This document shows, one piece after another, positions 8,774-22,081 of a DNA stretch of 64,000 nucleotides. Source of the DNA: Rhodobacter maris (GTDB lineage: Bacteria > Pseudomonadota > Alphaproteobacteria > Rhodobacterales > Rhodobacteraceae). How positions within the stretch are numbered: the first letter of the stretch is position 1; each line of letters starts with the position of its first letter. The notes beneath the pieces are model-generated. The model saw only the letters and a program-made list of their open reading frames with translations. It had not been told where the DNA came from and did not search any database. The DNA lies in assembly GCF_900217815.1 (NCBI RefSeq), contig NZ_OBMT01000003.1, positions 248,001-312,000 on the forward strand, in the 5' to 3' direction. Made by a program: the position numbers and the translations under genes.

Positions 8774-8798
8774 AAGGGCCGCCCATGGGGCGGCCCTT
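8774..8798. terminator. Bidirectional intrinsic terminator between the secreted protein gene and rpsD
   Basis: AAGGGCCGCC (8774-8783) pairs perfectly with GGCGGCCCTT (8789-8798) around a 5-nt loop. On the minus strand, behind rpsD, the hairpin is followed by a T-rich tract (CTTTTTCTTT), so it should mainly end rpsD transcription. Confidence 0.85.
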
Positions 8799-8821
8799 CC
8801 GGTTCGGAGGCGAAGAACAGA

Positions 8822-9442
8822 TCAGTTCTTCGCGTAGAATTCGACCACGAGGTTCGGTTCCATCTGCACCGGGTAGGGCACGTCGCCCAGCGCCGGGGTG
8901 CGCACGAAGGTCGCGGTCATCTTGTTGTGGTCGACTTCGAGATAGTCGGGCACGTCACGCTCGGCCGATTGCACGGCTTCGAGCACGAGGGCGAGTTGCT
9001 TGGAGCGATCGCGCACCGCGATCACGTCGCCTTCCTTCACGCGGTAGGAAGCGATGTTGACGCGCTTGCCGTTCACGGTGACGTGGCCGTGGTTCACGAA
9101 TTGACGCGCGGCGAAGACGGTCGGCACGAATTTGGCACGGTAGATCACCGCGTCGAGGCGGCGCTCGAGCAGGCCGATCAGGTTTTCACCGGTGTCGCCC
9201 TTCACACGCTCGGCTTCGGCGTAGATGCGGCGGAATTGTTTTTCGGTCAGATCGCCGTAGTAGCCTTTGAGCTTTTGCTTGGCGCGGAGCTGGGTCCCGA
9301 AGTCCGACAGCTTGGCCTTGCGGCGCTGGCCGTGCTGGCCCGGACCGTAATCGCGCTTGTTGAGCGGCGATTTCGAGCGGCCCCAGATGTTCTCGCCCAT
9401 GCGGCGGTCGATTTTGTACTTGGCAGCGGTGCGTTTGGTCAT
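8822..9442 (-). CDS. rpsD: 30S ribosomal protein S4
   Basis: 206 aa, the usual bacterial length. The N-terminal part contains [18 protein letters not shown] and KLKGYYG; the S4 RNA-binding domain follows with [32 protein letters not shown] and YRVKEGDVI; the C-terminus ends VVEFYAKN. S4 binds 16S rRNA early in 30S assembly. The gene appears monocistronic, with its own promoter at 9583-9610 and a strong terminator at 8774-8798. The roughly 130-nt leader could host autoregulation as in other bacteria, but I see no specific element. Confidence 0.98.
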   Translation of the reverse strand: MTKRTAAKYKIDRRMGENIWGRSKSPLNKRDYGPGQHGQRRKAKLSDFGTQLRAKQKLKGYYGDLTEKQFRRIYAEAERVKGDTGENLIGLLERRLDAVIYRAKFVPTVFAARQFVNHGHVTVNGKRVNIASYRVKEGDVIAVRDRSKQLALVLEAVQSAERDVPDYLEVDHNKMTATFVRTPALGDVPYPVQMEPNLVVEFYAKN

Positions 9443-9582
9443 CGCTGATCTCCTTCTGTGTTACGAAGGGCGTTGTCCTTTCCCTCCACCCCATCCGCGA
9501 GGCTTCGGGCGACAGGTTTCCCCTTGCGGGGTCCACCAACACCAATGAAAGGCCCGGCAGCCTTGGCCACCGGGATGGGCGG

Positions 9583-9610
9583 CTTATACAGGCCCGCGCC
9601 CGGGAGTCAA
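9583..9610 (-). promoter_or_regulatory. rpsD: Candidate sigma-70 promoter of rpsD
   Basis: On the minus strand TTGACT (9610-9605), a 16-bp spacer and TATAAG (9588-9583) make one of the best consensus matches in the window. It lies about 140 bp upstream of the rpsD ATG. Confidence 0.65.
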
Positions 9611-9635
9611 CGGAGCGATGCGGAAAATCCCGCGC

Positions 9636-10658
9636 TCAGCGGGAAATCTCGACGCCAAGCTGGCGGCGTCCGATTTCGCGCCCTTCCCGGGTGAGCACGA
9701 CCTCGGCGCTATAAGGTCCGGGCGTGAGCCCGCCCGCGGGGGCGCGCTTGCCGCCATAGCGATAAAACAGCGCCTGTGGTTTTTCCAGACGGGTCTGATG
9801 GTCGAAGACGAAACCGCCGGGGCCGGTGAGGCGCAGCGTGAGCAGATCGCCTGCGCGGCTCTCATAGCCATAGGCCCAGAGGAGAAGCGGGGCATCGGCG
9901 GGAAGGGTCGCGGGGGCAGCGAGGCCTGCTTTCACCGCGTCAAAATCTGGGGGCGCAGCCGCCAGGCCCGCCTGCAACAGCCCGCCGCCAACATAGGGCA
10001 GGGGCGCGCGCCAGAGCCCGTCTGCGGGAGGGGTGTCGCAAGTGAGCGCAGCGCCGGGGTGGAACGGGTCGATCTCGTGGCCATCCTTGCGCACAGTCAG
10101 ATGAAGATGGGGAAATTCCGCCGCACCGGAGAGGCCGATCAGCCCGAGCCGGGCCCCGGCTGCGACCTGCTCTCCCGGTTTCACTGCCACCGAGCCGCGT
10201 TTGAGGTGGCAATACTGGGTCTGATAGCCCTCGGCATGGTCGATCACCACGCCATTGCCGCATTCCTTGCCCGCGACGCTCTCGCCCGAGAGAAGCGCGC
10301 CATCCGCCTCACCATCGCGCACCGCGCGCACCCGGCCCGGTGCCGCGGCGATGACCGCCACGCCTGTTGCCATCGCCGCGCGCGTGGGGAGCGCGAAATC
10401 GGTGCCGTCATGGCCCTCATAGGTGGCCGAGCCGCAGCCGTAATCAACGACGCCCGGCCCCGGGTCTCGGTCGAGGTAATGCTGGATGTAGCAGGTCTCG
10501 CCGAGCGTGCAGGCGACGGGCAGATCGAGCGTGAGGGCCGCCCCCGCGCCGGGCAGAAGCGCCGCGCACAGCGCGATAAAAAACCCCCGCCCCGACAGAG
10601 CGGGACGAGGGAGGAAGAAGGCTTTGGGGGCGGTGCCCCCGGTGGCCGGGAGCCGCAT
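9636..10658 (-). CDS. M23-family (LytM-type) metallopeptidase
   Basis: 340 aa as drawn from the ATG at 10658, 3 bp after the clpA stop. A signal-like segment lies at residues about 24-40 (RGFFIALCAALLPGAGA), preceded by about 22 extra residues. The peptidase domain has the zinc motifs H-x-x-x-D (YEGHDGTDFAL), H (TQYCHLKRGS) and HLHLT. It should cut peptidoglycan cross-links in the periplasm. The start is uncertain: a terminator-like hairpin with six T lies inside the first 30 codons (10578-10604), and no ATG, GTG or TTG occurs between it and the mature domain. Confidence 0.82.
   Translation of the reverse strand: MRLPATGGTAPKAFFLPRPALSGRGFFIALCAALLPGAGAALTLDLPVACTLGETCYIQHYLDRDPGPGVVDYGCGSATYEGHDGTDFALPTRAAMATGVAVIAAAPGRVRAVRDGEADGALLSGESVAGKECGNGVVIDHAEGYQTQYCHLKRGSVAVKPGEQVAAGARLGLIGLSGAAEFPHLHLTVRKDGHEIDPFHPGAALTCDTPPADGLWRAPLPYVGGGLLQAGLAAAPPDFDAVKAGLAAPATLPADAPLLLWAYGYESRAGDLLTLRLTGPGGFVFDHQTRLEKPQALFYRYGGKRAPAGGLTPGPYSAEVVLTREGREIGRRQLGVEISR
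10578..10604 (-). terminator. Terminator-like hairpin with T6 behind clpA
   Basis: On the minus strand CCCGC (10604-10600) can pair with GCGGG (10590-10586), followed by GG and TTTTTT (10583-10578). It lies about 60 nt after the clpA stop but inside the 5' end of the M23 reading frame. The stem is short, so efficiency is doubtful. Confidence 0.4.
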
Positions 10659-10661
10659 CGC

Positions 10662-12980
<2,319 letters not shown>

Positions 12981-13140
12981 CCGGCGCTCCTTTCTTGGGG
13001 TAATCCGATCCTGGCGTCACAAGGTTAAGTTTCGGTGGATTTCGTCGCGCTTCAAGCCCTGAAGGGGCATTTTTCTCGACCCGTTCTAACTCTGTTGCAA
13101 TTGTGATCAGTCCCGGAGGATGGCGCCCGCGATTGCAGCG

Positions 13141-14286
13141 TCACCGTGTCTGGTCTGAGGAAGCGGCGCCCGGATCGAAACCCGGGGCGCGGCTGGTGAG
13201 CGCGCTCACAAGGTCAGCGCGCCCCACCATGCCGACAAGACGGCCGCCATCGAGCACCGGCACGGGCAGCGCGCCGGGCTCGGCAAAGCGCGCCAGCAGC
13301 GCCGCCAGAGGCAAGTCGGCGGCGACCGGGCGCGGCAGCGGGTCCATCAGTTCGGCCGCTTGCGGTTCGCGGGCGAGAAACGTGCGGGAAGGCTGGCCAT
13401 AACCTGCCGCGAGTGCGGCGATCAGGCGGCTCTGATCGACAAGGCCGAGCAGGCTCCCCTCGCTGTCGGCCACGGCGAGCACCCGCAACCGACCGGCGCG
13501 CATCCGCGCGATCAGCTCGCGCATCGGCATTTCCGGGCCAACAGTCACGGCTGGGTGCATGATCGTGCGGGCGGGGGTGGTGGCAAGGAGCGTCTGCGCT
13601 GCGCGTGCCGCGACCGCCGCGGTCAGCCGTTCCAGATCCTCGGGCGCGATGTTGGTGGACTGGCGGAAATCGAGCAGCATCTTTTCCAGCGCCGCGGCAT
13701 CAAGGCCGCTGGCGGGGCGGGGGGCATCGGCGATGCGGGGTAGCCGGTTCGGGTAGCGTTGCCGGAACAGCCGGTGCCACAAAAGCGCGAGCCCGATCAG
13801 CCCCGCCATCAGCGCCCCCACCGGAAAGAGCGGAAAGAGCGGATGCACCGGCCGCCCGGCCTCGGCTTCCAGCACCACGAAGAGGGCCACCCCGGCGGCG
13901 GGCGGATGGAGCGCGCGCAGCGCCATCATGCCGGCCACCGCTCCCGCGAGCGCTGCGCCGGTGGCAAAGGGATAGGGCACGAAGCTGGTGGCGGCCACCG
14001 CGGCTTCGGCCGAGATCACCATGCCCATGAAGGCCGACCAGGGCTGGGCGAGCGGCGAATTGGGAATGGCGAAGATCAGCACTGCCGAGGAGGCGAGCCC
14101 CGAGACGAGGAAGAGCCCGTTTGCGCGGTCACCATGAAGCGCGGAGATCGCGACATCGGCGAGCGCCATGGCAAGCCCGACCCCGAGGGCCGGGCGCAGG
14201 ATCTCGGGCAGCGGGCGGCGCCCCATCGCCGGGCCAAAGCCGCCCAGAAGGCGCCCGAAGCGCTTCAGGGGGCCGGGTGCGGCCAT
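13141..14286 (-). CDS. HPP-family integral membrane protein with CBS domain pair
   Basis: 381 aa. Residues about 1-175 form four to five membrane helices and contain the HPP motif (ALHPPAAGVALF) that names the family. After a linker, residues about 235-375 hold two CBS repeats (TIMHPAVTVGPEMPMRELI and a second ending VPVLDGGRLVGMVGRADL), likely an adenine-nucleotide sensor. HPP proteins have been linked to nitrite transport in plant and cyanobacterial members; the substrate here is unknown. The gene starts 3 bp after the gloB stop and is probably co-transcribed with it. Confidence 0.85.
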   Translation of the reverse strand: MAAPGPLKRFGRLLGGFGPAMGRRPLPEILRPALGVGLAMALADVAISALHGDRANGLFLVSGLASSAVLIFAIPNSPLAQPWSAFMGMVISAEAAVAATSFVPYPFATGAALAGAVAGMMALRALHPPAAGVALFVVLEAEAGRPVHPLFPLFPVGALMAGLIGLALLWHRLFRQRYPNRLPRIADAPRPASGLDAAALEKMLLDFRQSTNIAPEDLERLTAAVAARAAQTLLATTPARTIMHPAVTVGPEMPMRELIARMRAGRLRVLAVADSEGSLLGLVDQSRLIAALAAGYGQPSRTFLAREPQAAELMDPLPRPVAADLPLAALLARFAEPGALPVPVLDGGRLVGMVGRADLVSALTSRAPGFDPGAASSDQTR

Positions 14287-14289
14287 CGC

Positions 14290-15060
14290 TCAGAACCTGT
14301 CCTTGCGCGTCCGCGCCGCGGTGAAGACCTCGAGCGGTTGCGCGTCCTCGCCAAGGCCCAGCGCGGCGCGTAGGCCCGGTTCGGCGCTGCGCAGGAACGG
14401 GTTGGTGGCAAGCTCGGTCGCGAGCGTCACCGGCAGGGTGGGGCGGTCTTCGCGCCGCGCCGCCTCTGCCGCGGCCAGGCGCGCCAGAAGCGCCGGATGG
14501 TCGGGCTCGAGGCTGAGCGCAAAGCGGCCGTTCGCAAGCGTGTATTCATGCCCCGAACAGACCAGCGTTTCGGGCGGCAGCGCGGCGAGGCGTGCGAGCG
14601 TCTCGTGCATCTGCGCCGGGCTGCCCTCGAAAAGCCGTCCGCAGCCCCAGCTCATCAGGCTGTCGCCGGAGAAAAGAAGCCCCGCGTCGGGCAGGTAATA
14701 GGCGATATGGCCGAGCGTGTGGCCGTCGGCGCCGAGCACCTGCACGTCTTCCACCCCCACCGGCAGCACCTCGCCGGGGCGCAGCGGATGATCGAGCGGG
14801 GGCAAGCGATGCGCATCGGCTGCCGCCCCCGCCACCTTGGCGCCCGTGGCCTGGGCGAGCGCCTCCGCCCCGGCGATATGGTCGTTGTGGTGATGAGTGA
14901 GCAGGATGTGATGGAGCTGCCAGTCGCGTTCGGCGAGCACCCGCATCAGGGGCGCCGCCTCGGGCACATCGACGGCAACGGTGGTATCGGTGGCTGTGTC
15001 ATGCCACAGATAGGCGTAATTGTCGGCCAGGCAGGGAATGGTGAGCAGTTCGAGGGTCAT
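14290..15060 (-). CDS. gloB: Hydroxyacylglutathione hydrolase (glyoxalase II)
   Basis: 256 aa from the ATG at 15060, matching the family length; the frame stays open upstream but that part overlaps the divergent methyltransferase. The metallo-beta-lactamase signature [10 protein letters not shown] (residues about 54-63) and later zinc ligands (GHTLGH, FSGDSL, CSGHEYT) are all present, with the C-terminal substrate-binding domain ending ARTRKDRF. It hydrolyses S-lactoylglutathione to lactate and glutathione in methylglyoxal detoxification. It is divergent from the methyltransferase gene with a 60-bp gap. Confidence 0.95.
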   Translation of the reverse strand: MTLELLTIPCLADNYAYLWHDTATDTTVAVDVPEAAPLMRVLAERDWQLHHILLTHHHNDHIAGAEALAQATGAKVAGAAADAHRLPPLDHPLRPGEVLPVGVEDVQVLGADGHTLGHIAYYLPDAGLLFSGDSLMSWGCGRLFEGSPAQMHETLARLAALPPETLVCSGHEYTLANGRFALSLEPDHPALLARLAAAEAARREDRPTLPVTLATELATNPFLRSAEPGLRAALGLGEDAQPLEVFTAARTRKDRF

Positions 15061-15120
15061 GGCGTTTTGAACTTCTTGCACTATCCTGACCAAGCTAAGC
15101 CGAAGGAAGGCGGAACTGCA

Positions 15121-15879
15121 ATGCATCTCGACGTGCTCGACCTGCGCGAATTCTACTATCGCACCCAGCTGGGCCGCACGGCGCAAAAATCGGTGCGCGA
15201 CCGGGTCGAGGCGCTCTGGCCCGCCACCGGGGGCGAGATGACCGGGCTCACCGTGGCGGGGTTCGGCTTTGCGGTGCCGCTCTTGCGCCCCTACCTTGGT
15301 GCGGCGCGGCGGGTGATCGGGTTGATGCCCGCGCCGCAGGGCGTGATGCCTTGGCCCGCCGGCGAGCCCAATGTCTCGGTGCTTTGCGACGAGACCCGCT
15401 GGCCATTGGAAACCGGCCGGGTCGACCGGCTGATCGTGCTGCACGGGCTTGAGGTCTCAGATCATCCCGATGCGCTGCTGGAAGAATGCTGGCGGGTGCT
15501 CGGCCCCGGCGGGCGGGCGCTTTTCATCGTGCCCAACCGCGCTGGCCTCTGGGCGCCGCAGGAGACCACGCCCTTCGGCTTCGGGCGCCCCTATACTCTG
15601 GGCCAGCTTGATGCTCAGGTGCGCCGTGCCGGTTTCGTGCCCGAGCGGCAGACGGCGGCGCTTTACATTCCGCCCTCGCAGCGGCGGTTCTGGTTGCGCT
15701 CGGCCGAGATGTGGGAGCGTATCGGCATCCGCGCCGCGGGGGTTCTGGCGGCGGGGGTGCTGATCCTCGAAGTGTCAAAACAGGTCCATGCGCCCCGTCG
15801 CCCGGGGCTGGGGGCGGCGGTACGCAAGCCGCTCTCCATTCTCGAGGGCACGCCGAACCCCGTCGCGGGCAGGGTCTGA
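15121..15879 (+). CDS. Class I SAM-dependent methyltransferase-like protein
   Basis: 252 aa. The ATG at 15121 has GAAGGAAGG upstream. The fold is recognisable from [17 protein letters not shown] (motif I, degenerate), [30 protein letters not shown] (motifs II-III) and FIVPNR. The SAM-binding Gly loop is G-F-G-F-A rather than D-x-G-x-G, so binding may be altered. The substrate is unknown. A hydrophobic segment near residues 210-225 ([14 protein letters not shown]) could touch membrane. Proteins of this type lie beside gloB in several alphaproteobacteria (from memory). Confidence 0.75.
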   Translation: MHLDVLDLREFYYRTQLGRTAQKSVRDRVEALWPATGGEMTGLTVAGFGFAVPLLRPYLGAARRVIGLMPAPQGVMPWPAGEPNVSVLCDETRWPLETGRVDRLIVLHGLEVSDHPDALLEECWRVLGPGGRALFIVPNRAGLWAPQETTPFGFGRPYTLGQLDAQVRRAGFVPERQTAALYIPPSQRRFWLRSAEMWERIGIRAAGVLAAGVLILEVSKQVHAPRRPGLGAAVRKPLSILEGTPNPVAGRV

Positions 15880-16201
15880 GGGTGCCGCGGCGCGGAAAGA
15901 GAATCGCTGCTCCGCAGCTTGCCCCCGGGCGAGCGCGATTTTCCCCCGGTGGCGCCTGAGCTTGCGCCCCGCGCCGAAAGGGGCGGCGAGGCTCAGCGCT
16001 AACATCCGGGGCTTGGCCTGAAATGTGCCCCGGACATTCACATTCCGTATGCCAAGATGGTTGCGAGGGTCACATTGCTCTGTTACTAGCACCCCCGAAT
16101 GCGGCGCGCGCATGGGAGACTTGCGCGTTCCAGGGGGGCCTCTGCCCCGGTCGCGGCGGTGTCGGCCGGGGTGCGGAGGCAAAAGCATCGGAAGGGTGGA
16201 C
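15880..16201 (+). promoter_or_regulatory. 322-bp atp operon upstream region with promoter
   Basis: No gene is visible. A composite hairpin lies at 15952-15999 (GCGCCTGAGC with GCTCAGCGC, an inner GCCCC/GGGGC), probably a 3' structure of the methyltransferase transcript. The promoter candidate TTGCGA (16061-16066), 16 bp, TTACTA (16083-16088) would give a leader of about 105 nt before the atpH GTG. The leader contains another GC-rich stem (CCCCGG/CCGGGG near 16146-16170). Confidence 0.45.
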
Positions 16202-16762
16202 GTGTCCGAACCAGCTTCGATTTCTGCAGCCATTGCCGGGCGCTATGCCACGGCCATCTTCGATCTTGCGAAGGACGCCGGCGGGCTGGACGCGCTTTCG
16301 GCCGATGTGGACGCGCTCCGCGACGCGCTGAACGCCTCGACCGATCTGCGCGACCTGATCGGCTCGCCGGTCTACAGCCGCGCCCAGCAGGAAGCCGCGA
16401 TCGCTGCGCTCGCCGCGAAGATGGGGCTCTCGGCGCCGCTTGCCAACGGGCTCAAGCTCATGGCCTCGAAGCGCCGCCTGTTCGCGCTGCCGCAACTGCT
16501 CAAGGGGCTGGCCGAGGCGATTGCCGAGGCCAAGGGCGAGATGACCGCCGATGTCACCTCCGCCATCGCGCTGAGCGCCGCGCAGACCGAGAAGCTGGCG
16601 GCCACGCTCGCCAAGAAGACGGGCAAGACCGTCAAACTGAACGTCGCTGTCGATGAAAGCCTCATCGGCGGCATGATCGTCAAGCTGGGTTCGCGCATGA
16701 TCGACACCACGGTCAAAGCCAAACTCGCTTCCCTCCAGAACGCCATGAAAGAGGTTGGATAA
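16202..16762 (+). CDS. atpH: ATP synthase F1 subunit delta
   Basis: 186 aa. The GTG start at 16202 follows GGAAGGGTGGA and begins the conserved [22 protein letters not shown]. The C-terminal part carries the delta-subunit signature [26 protein letters not shown]. Delta links the F1 head to the peripheral stalk. It is the first gene of atpHAGDC; its TAA overlaps the atpA ATG by one base (TAATG), implying coupled translation. The F0 genes are not in the window, as is usual in Rhodobacter, where F1 and F0 operons are separate. Confidence 0.95.
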   Translation: MSEPASISAAIAGRYATAIFDLAKDAGGLDALSADVDALRDALNASTDLRDLIGSPVYSRAQQEAAIAALAAKMGLSAPLANGLKLMASKRRLFALPQLLKGLAEAIAEAKGEMTADVTSAIALSAAQTEKLAATLAKKTGKTVKLNVAVDESLIGGMIVKLGSRMIDTTVKAKLASLQNAMKEVG

Positions 16763-18291
16763 TGGGCATCCAGGCTGCTGAAATCTCTGCGATCCTCAAG
16801 GAGCAGATCAAGAACTTCGGGCAGGATGCCCAGGTTGCCGAAGTGGGCCGCGTGCTCTCGGTGGGCGACGGTATCGCGCGCGTGCACGGGCTCGACAACG
16901 TCCAGGCCGGCGAGATGGTCGAATTCCCCGGTGGCATCCGTGGCATGGCGCTCAACCTCGAAGTCGATAACGTCGGGATCGTTATTTTCGGCTCCGACCG
17001 CGACATCAAGGAAGGCGACACTGTCAAGCGCACCAACGCCATCGTGGACGTTCCGGCGGGCAAGGGCCTGCTCGGCCGCGTCGTCGACGCGCTGGGTAAC
17101 CCGATCGACGGCAAAGGCCCGATCGAAGCCGCCGAGCGCCGCATCGCCGACGTGAAAGCCCCGGGCATCATTCCGCGCAAATCGGTGCATGAACCGATGG
17201 CGACCGGCCTCAAGTCGGTCGACGCGATGATCCCGATCGGTCGCGGCCAGCGCGAACTGATCATCGGTGACCGTCAAACCGGTAAAACCGCGATCGCGCT
17301 CGACACGATCCTGAACCAGAAGTCCTACAACGACGCCAACCCGAACAACAAGCTGCACTGCTTCTATGTTGCGATCGGCCAGAAGCGCTCGACCGTGGCG
17401 CAGCTGGTGAAAAAGCTCGAAGAAGCCGGCGCGATGGAATACACCACCGTTGTCGCCGCGACCGCTTCGGACCCGGCGCCGATGCAGTTCCTCGCCCCCT
17501 ATTCGGCGACCGCGATGGCGGAATACTTCCGCGACAACGGCATGCACGGCCTGATCATCTATGATGACCTCTCCAAGCAAGCCGTCGCCTACCGTCAGAT
17601 GTCGCTGCTTCTGCGCCGTCCGCCGGGGCGTGAAGCCTATCCGGGCGACGTGTTCTACCTCCACTCGCGCCTGCTCGAGCGTTCGGCCAAGCTGAACGAA
17701 GACTTCGGCGCCGGTTCGCTGACCGCTCTGCCGGTCATCGAAACGCAAGGCGGCGACGTGTCGGCCTTCATTCCGACCAACGTGATCTCGATCACCGACG
17801 GTCAGATCTTCCTTGAAACCGAACTCTTCTACCAAGGCATCCGCCCGGCCGTGAACACCGGTCTGTCGGTGTCGCGCGTGGGCTCCTCGGCGCAGACCAA
17901 CTCGATGAAATCGGTGGCCGGCCCGGTGAAACTGGAACTCGCCCAATATCGCGAGATGGCCGCCTTCGCGCAGTTCGGCTCGGACCTCGACGCCGCCACG
18001 CAAAAGCTGCTCAACCGCGGCGCCCGCCTGACCGAGCTGATGAAGCAACCGCAATATTCGCCGCTGACCAACGCGGAAATCGTTGCGGTGATCTTTGCCG
18101 GCACCAAGGGCTTCCTCGACGCGATCCCGGTGAAAGAAGTCGGTCGGTTCGAAAAGGGCCTGCTCGCCTATCTGCGCTCTTCGCGCAAGGACATCCTCGA
18201 CTGGCTCACCAACGAGGATCCGAAGATCAAGGGCGATGCCGAAACCAAGCTGAAGTCCGCGATCGAAGAATTCGCCAAGACTTTCGCGTGA
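16762..18291 (+). CDS. atpA: ATP synthase F1 subunit alpha
   Basis: 509 aa, the standard length. It begins [17 protein letters not shown]; the Walker A loop is GDRQTGKT (residues about 170-177), and the alpha signature [22 protein letters not shown] is present with the C-terminal helical domain ending IEEFAKTFA. Alpha subunits alternate with beta in the F1 hexamer and bind non-catalytic nucleotide. Codon use is notably biased (many AAC, GTC, CTC), as expected for a highly expressed gene. Translation is coupled to atpH. Confidence 0.98.
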   Translation: MGIQAAEISAILKEQIKNFGQDAQVAEVGRVLSVGDGIARVHGLDNVQAGEMVEFPGGIRGMALNLEVDNVGIVIFGSDRDIKEGDTVKRTNAIVDVPAGKGLLGRVVDALGNPIDGKGPIEAAERRIADVKAPGIIPRKSVHEPMATGLKSVDAMIPIGRGQRELIIGDRQTGKTAIALDTILNQKSYNDANPNNKLHCFYVAIGQKRSTVAQLVKKLEEAGAMEYTTVVAATASDPAPMQFLAPYSATAMAEYFRDNGMHGLIIYDDLSKQAVAYRQMSLLLRRPPGREAYPGDVFYLHSRLLERSAKLNEDFGAGSLTALPVIETQGGDVSAFIPTNVISITDGQIFLETELFYQGIRPAVNTGLSVSRVGSSAQTNSMKSVAGPVKLELAQYREMAAFAQFGSDLDAATQKLLNRGARLTELMKQPQYSPLTNAEIVAVIFAGTKGFLDAIPVKEVGRFEKGLLAYLRSSRKDILDWLTNEDPKIKGDAETKLKSAIEEFAKTFA

Positions 18292-18311
18292 CGGCCTGAA
18301 AGGACAGGGAG

Positions 18312-20623
<2,312 letters not shown>

Positions 20624-20633
20624 GGGGGGCATG

Positions 20634-21032
20634 ATGGCCGATACGATGCAGTTCGACCTCGTCTCGCCGGAGCGGAAGCTCGCTTCCGTCCCGGCCCGCG
20701 AGGTCCGTCTTCCCGGCGTGGAAGGCGATCTGACGGCGATGCCGGGCCATGCGCCCGTCATCCTGACGCTGCGGCCGGGCATCCTGACCGTGGTGAGCGC
20801 CGAAGGCACCGCCGAATTCGCCGTCACCGGCGGCTTCGCGGAGGTCTCGGGCGAGAAAGTGACCGTTCTGGCCGAGCGCGGCGTGACCAAGGCGGAACTG
20901 ACCGCCGCGATCCATGCCGAGATGCTGGCGGAGGCGAAAAAGGTTCTCGACGCGGCGCCGCCCTCGGTGGCGGATGCGGCGGCGAAGATGCTCGCCGATA
21001 TGGAGGCGCTCGGCACTCACATCAACCTGTGA
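20634..21032 (+). CDS. atpC: ATP synthase F1 subunit epsilon
   Basis: 132 aa. Two adjacent ATGs occur (20631 and 20634). The second is chosen because it is better spaced from the AAGGGGGG site and gives MADTMQFDLVSPERKLAS, the start known in Rhodobacter. The beta-sandwich domain (GVEGDLTAMPGHAPVILTLRPG) is followed by a short helical tail. Epsilon couples rotor and ring and can inhibit ATP hydrolysis. Last gene of the operon, followed by a strong terminator. Confidence 0.95.
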   Translation: MADTMQFDLVSPERKLASVPAREVRLPGVEGDLTAMPGHAPVILTLRPGILTVVSAEGTAEFAVTGGFAEVSGEKVTVLAERGVTKAELTAAIHAEMLAEAKKVLDAAPPSVADAAAKMLADMEALGTHINL

Positions 21033-21052
21033 GCGCGGCCCGCAAGGACTGG

Positions 21053-21085
21053 AAAGCCCCGGCCTCGCGCCGGGGCTTTTGTTTT
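21053..21085 (+). terminator. Intrinsic terminator of the atp operon
   Basis: AAAGCCCCGGC (21053-21063) pairs perfectly with GCCGGGGCTTT (21069-21079) around CTCGC, followed by a T-rich tract (TTTTGTTTTG). It sits 20 bp after the atpC stop. Confidence 0.92.
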
Positions 21086-21136
21086 GCGCGCCCGCATAAT
21101 AGCGTGCCCCGAACCAGAAGGAGCGAGTGGCGCTGC

Positions 21137-21487
21137 ATGCTGAAACTGTCTTCCACGCGGATCGGGATCGCGCAGGGCTCGATCGTGCTCTTTTCTGACT
21201 ATCAGGACGGCGGCGTGATGTGGACGGGCGAGGGGCCGCGCGAGCTGCGCCGCGCGGTCGTATTCGACGAGCCATTCCAGGAGACGCCCGCGGTGCAGGT
21301 CTCGCTGTCGATGTGGGACATCGACCAGAAGCACAATCCGCGCATGGATATTTCGGCCGACATGGTGACGGTCGAGGGCTTTGTCATCGTGTTTCGTACC
21401 TGGGGGGATACGCGCGTGGCCCGGGTGCGGGCCGACTGGCTCGCGATCGGCGGTTGCAAGCATGAGGAGGATTGGGAGATCCTCTGA
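21137..21487 (+). CDS. H-type lectin domain protein
   Basis: 116 aa from the ATG at 21137; the frame upstream runs through the atp terminator and is not likely to be translated. The whole protein is one H-type lectin domain: WTGEGPRELRRAVVFDEPF, VQVSLSMWDID, GFVIVFRTWGDTRVARVRADWLAIG. In eukaryotic H-type lectins this fold binds GalNAc in trimers; the bacterial role is undefined. There is no signal peptide, so it may act inside the cell or leave by another route. AGAAGGAG lies 12 bp upstream. It ends 3 bp before the convergent RegA-like gene. Confidence 0.75.
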   Translation: MLKLSSTRIGIAQGSIVLFSDYQDGGVMWTGEGPRELRRAVVFDEPFQETPAVQVSLSMWDIDQKHNPRMDISADMVTVEGFVIVFRTWGDTRVARVRADWLAIGGCKHEEDWEIL

Positions 21488-21490
21488 GCG

Positions 21491-22081
21491 TCAAGGCTCG
21501 CCGTCATCCTCCAAGTCCATCCCCTCGGTCGCGGCGCGATGCGCGGCAAGCTTGCGCGCCAGCGTGCGCCGATGCATGCCGAGCCGTCGCGCGGTCTCTG
21601 AGATATTGAAGCCGGTCTCGGCAAGGGTGCGCTGGATCAGCTCCCATTCCTGTGCCTTCACGCCGATTTGCGGCGCCTCGATCTCCGGCATCGCCATCCC
21701 GGCGCGGTGCCCAAACGCCGCCTCGATCTCGCGCGCGGTGGCGGGCTTGGCGAGATATTGCGTGGCCCCGAGCTTGATCGCCTCGACCGCCGTGGAAATC
21801 GCGGCAAAGCCCGTCAGCACCACAGTTGCGGGCGGGGCAGCCTTTTCGCCCAGGGCCTTCACCACGCCGAGCCCGGAGCCTTCGGCCAGCTTCAGATCGA
21901 CGATCGCATGGGTGAAATCATAGCGCCCGGCGAGCCCGATCGCTGCCTCTTCGCGCGTTGCGGCATGCACCTCATAGCCGCGCCGCGCAAAGGCCCCGGC
22001 GAGGGTCTCCGCGAGATGTGGATCATCCTCGACGATCAGCAGGCAGCGGGGCCCGGAAGGCGCGGCGGCAGTGTCGGTCAT
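21491..22081 (-). CDS. RegA/PrrA/ActR-like response regulator (paralogue)
   Basis: 196 aa. The receiver domain (residues about 12-125) shows the acidic pair in LLIVEDDP, phospho-acceptor Asp62 in AIVDLKLAEG, VVLTGFAA and the Lys of YLAKPA. The C-terminal Fis-type helix-turn-helix reads NISETARRLGMHRRTLARKL, the DNA-recognition pattern of the RegA family. It overlaps the histidine kinase stop by 4 bp (ATGA). The classical regA neighbours senC and hvrA are absent and the receiver differs clearly from R. capsulatus RegA as I remember it, so I call it a paralogue. Likely target: redox-controlled genes. Confidence 0.85.
   Translation of the reverse strand: MTDTAAAPSGPRCLLIVEDDPHLAETLAGAFARRGYEVHAATREEAAIGLAGRYDFTHAIVDLKLAEGSGLGVVKALGEKAAPPATVVLTGFAAISTAVEAIKLGATQYLAKPATAREIEAAFGHRAGMAMPEIEAPQIGVKAQEWELIQRTLAETGFNISETARRLGMHRRTLARKLAAHRAATEGMDLEDDGEP

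Noticed and set aside
13060-13085. Short inverted repeat CTTCA...TGAAG with downstream T-run as a terminator
   Set aside because: The T-run is on the plus strand, but both flanking genes are on the minus strand, so it would not end either transcript.
15952-15999. Composite hairpin upstream of the atp operon as an atp attenuator
   Set aside because: It lies upstream of the candidate atp promoter (16061-16088), so it would not be in the atp leader; more likely the 3' end of the methyltransferase mRNA.
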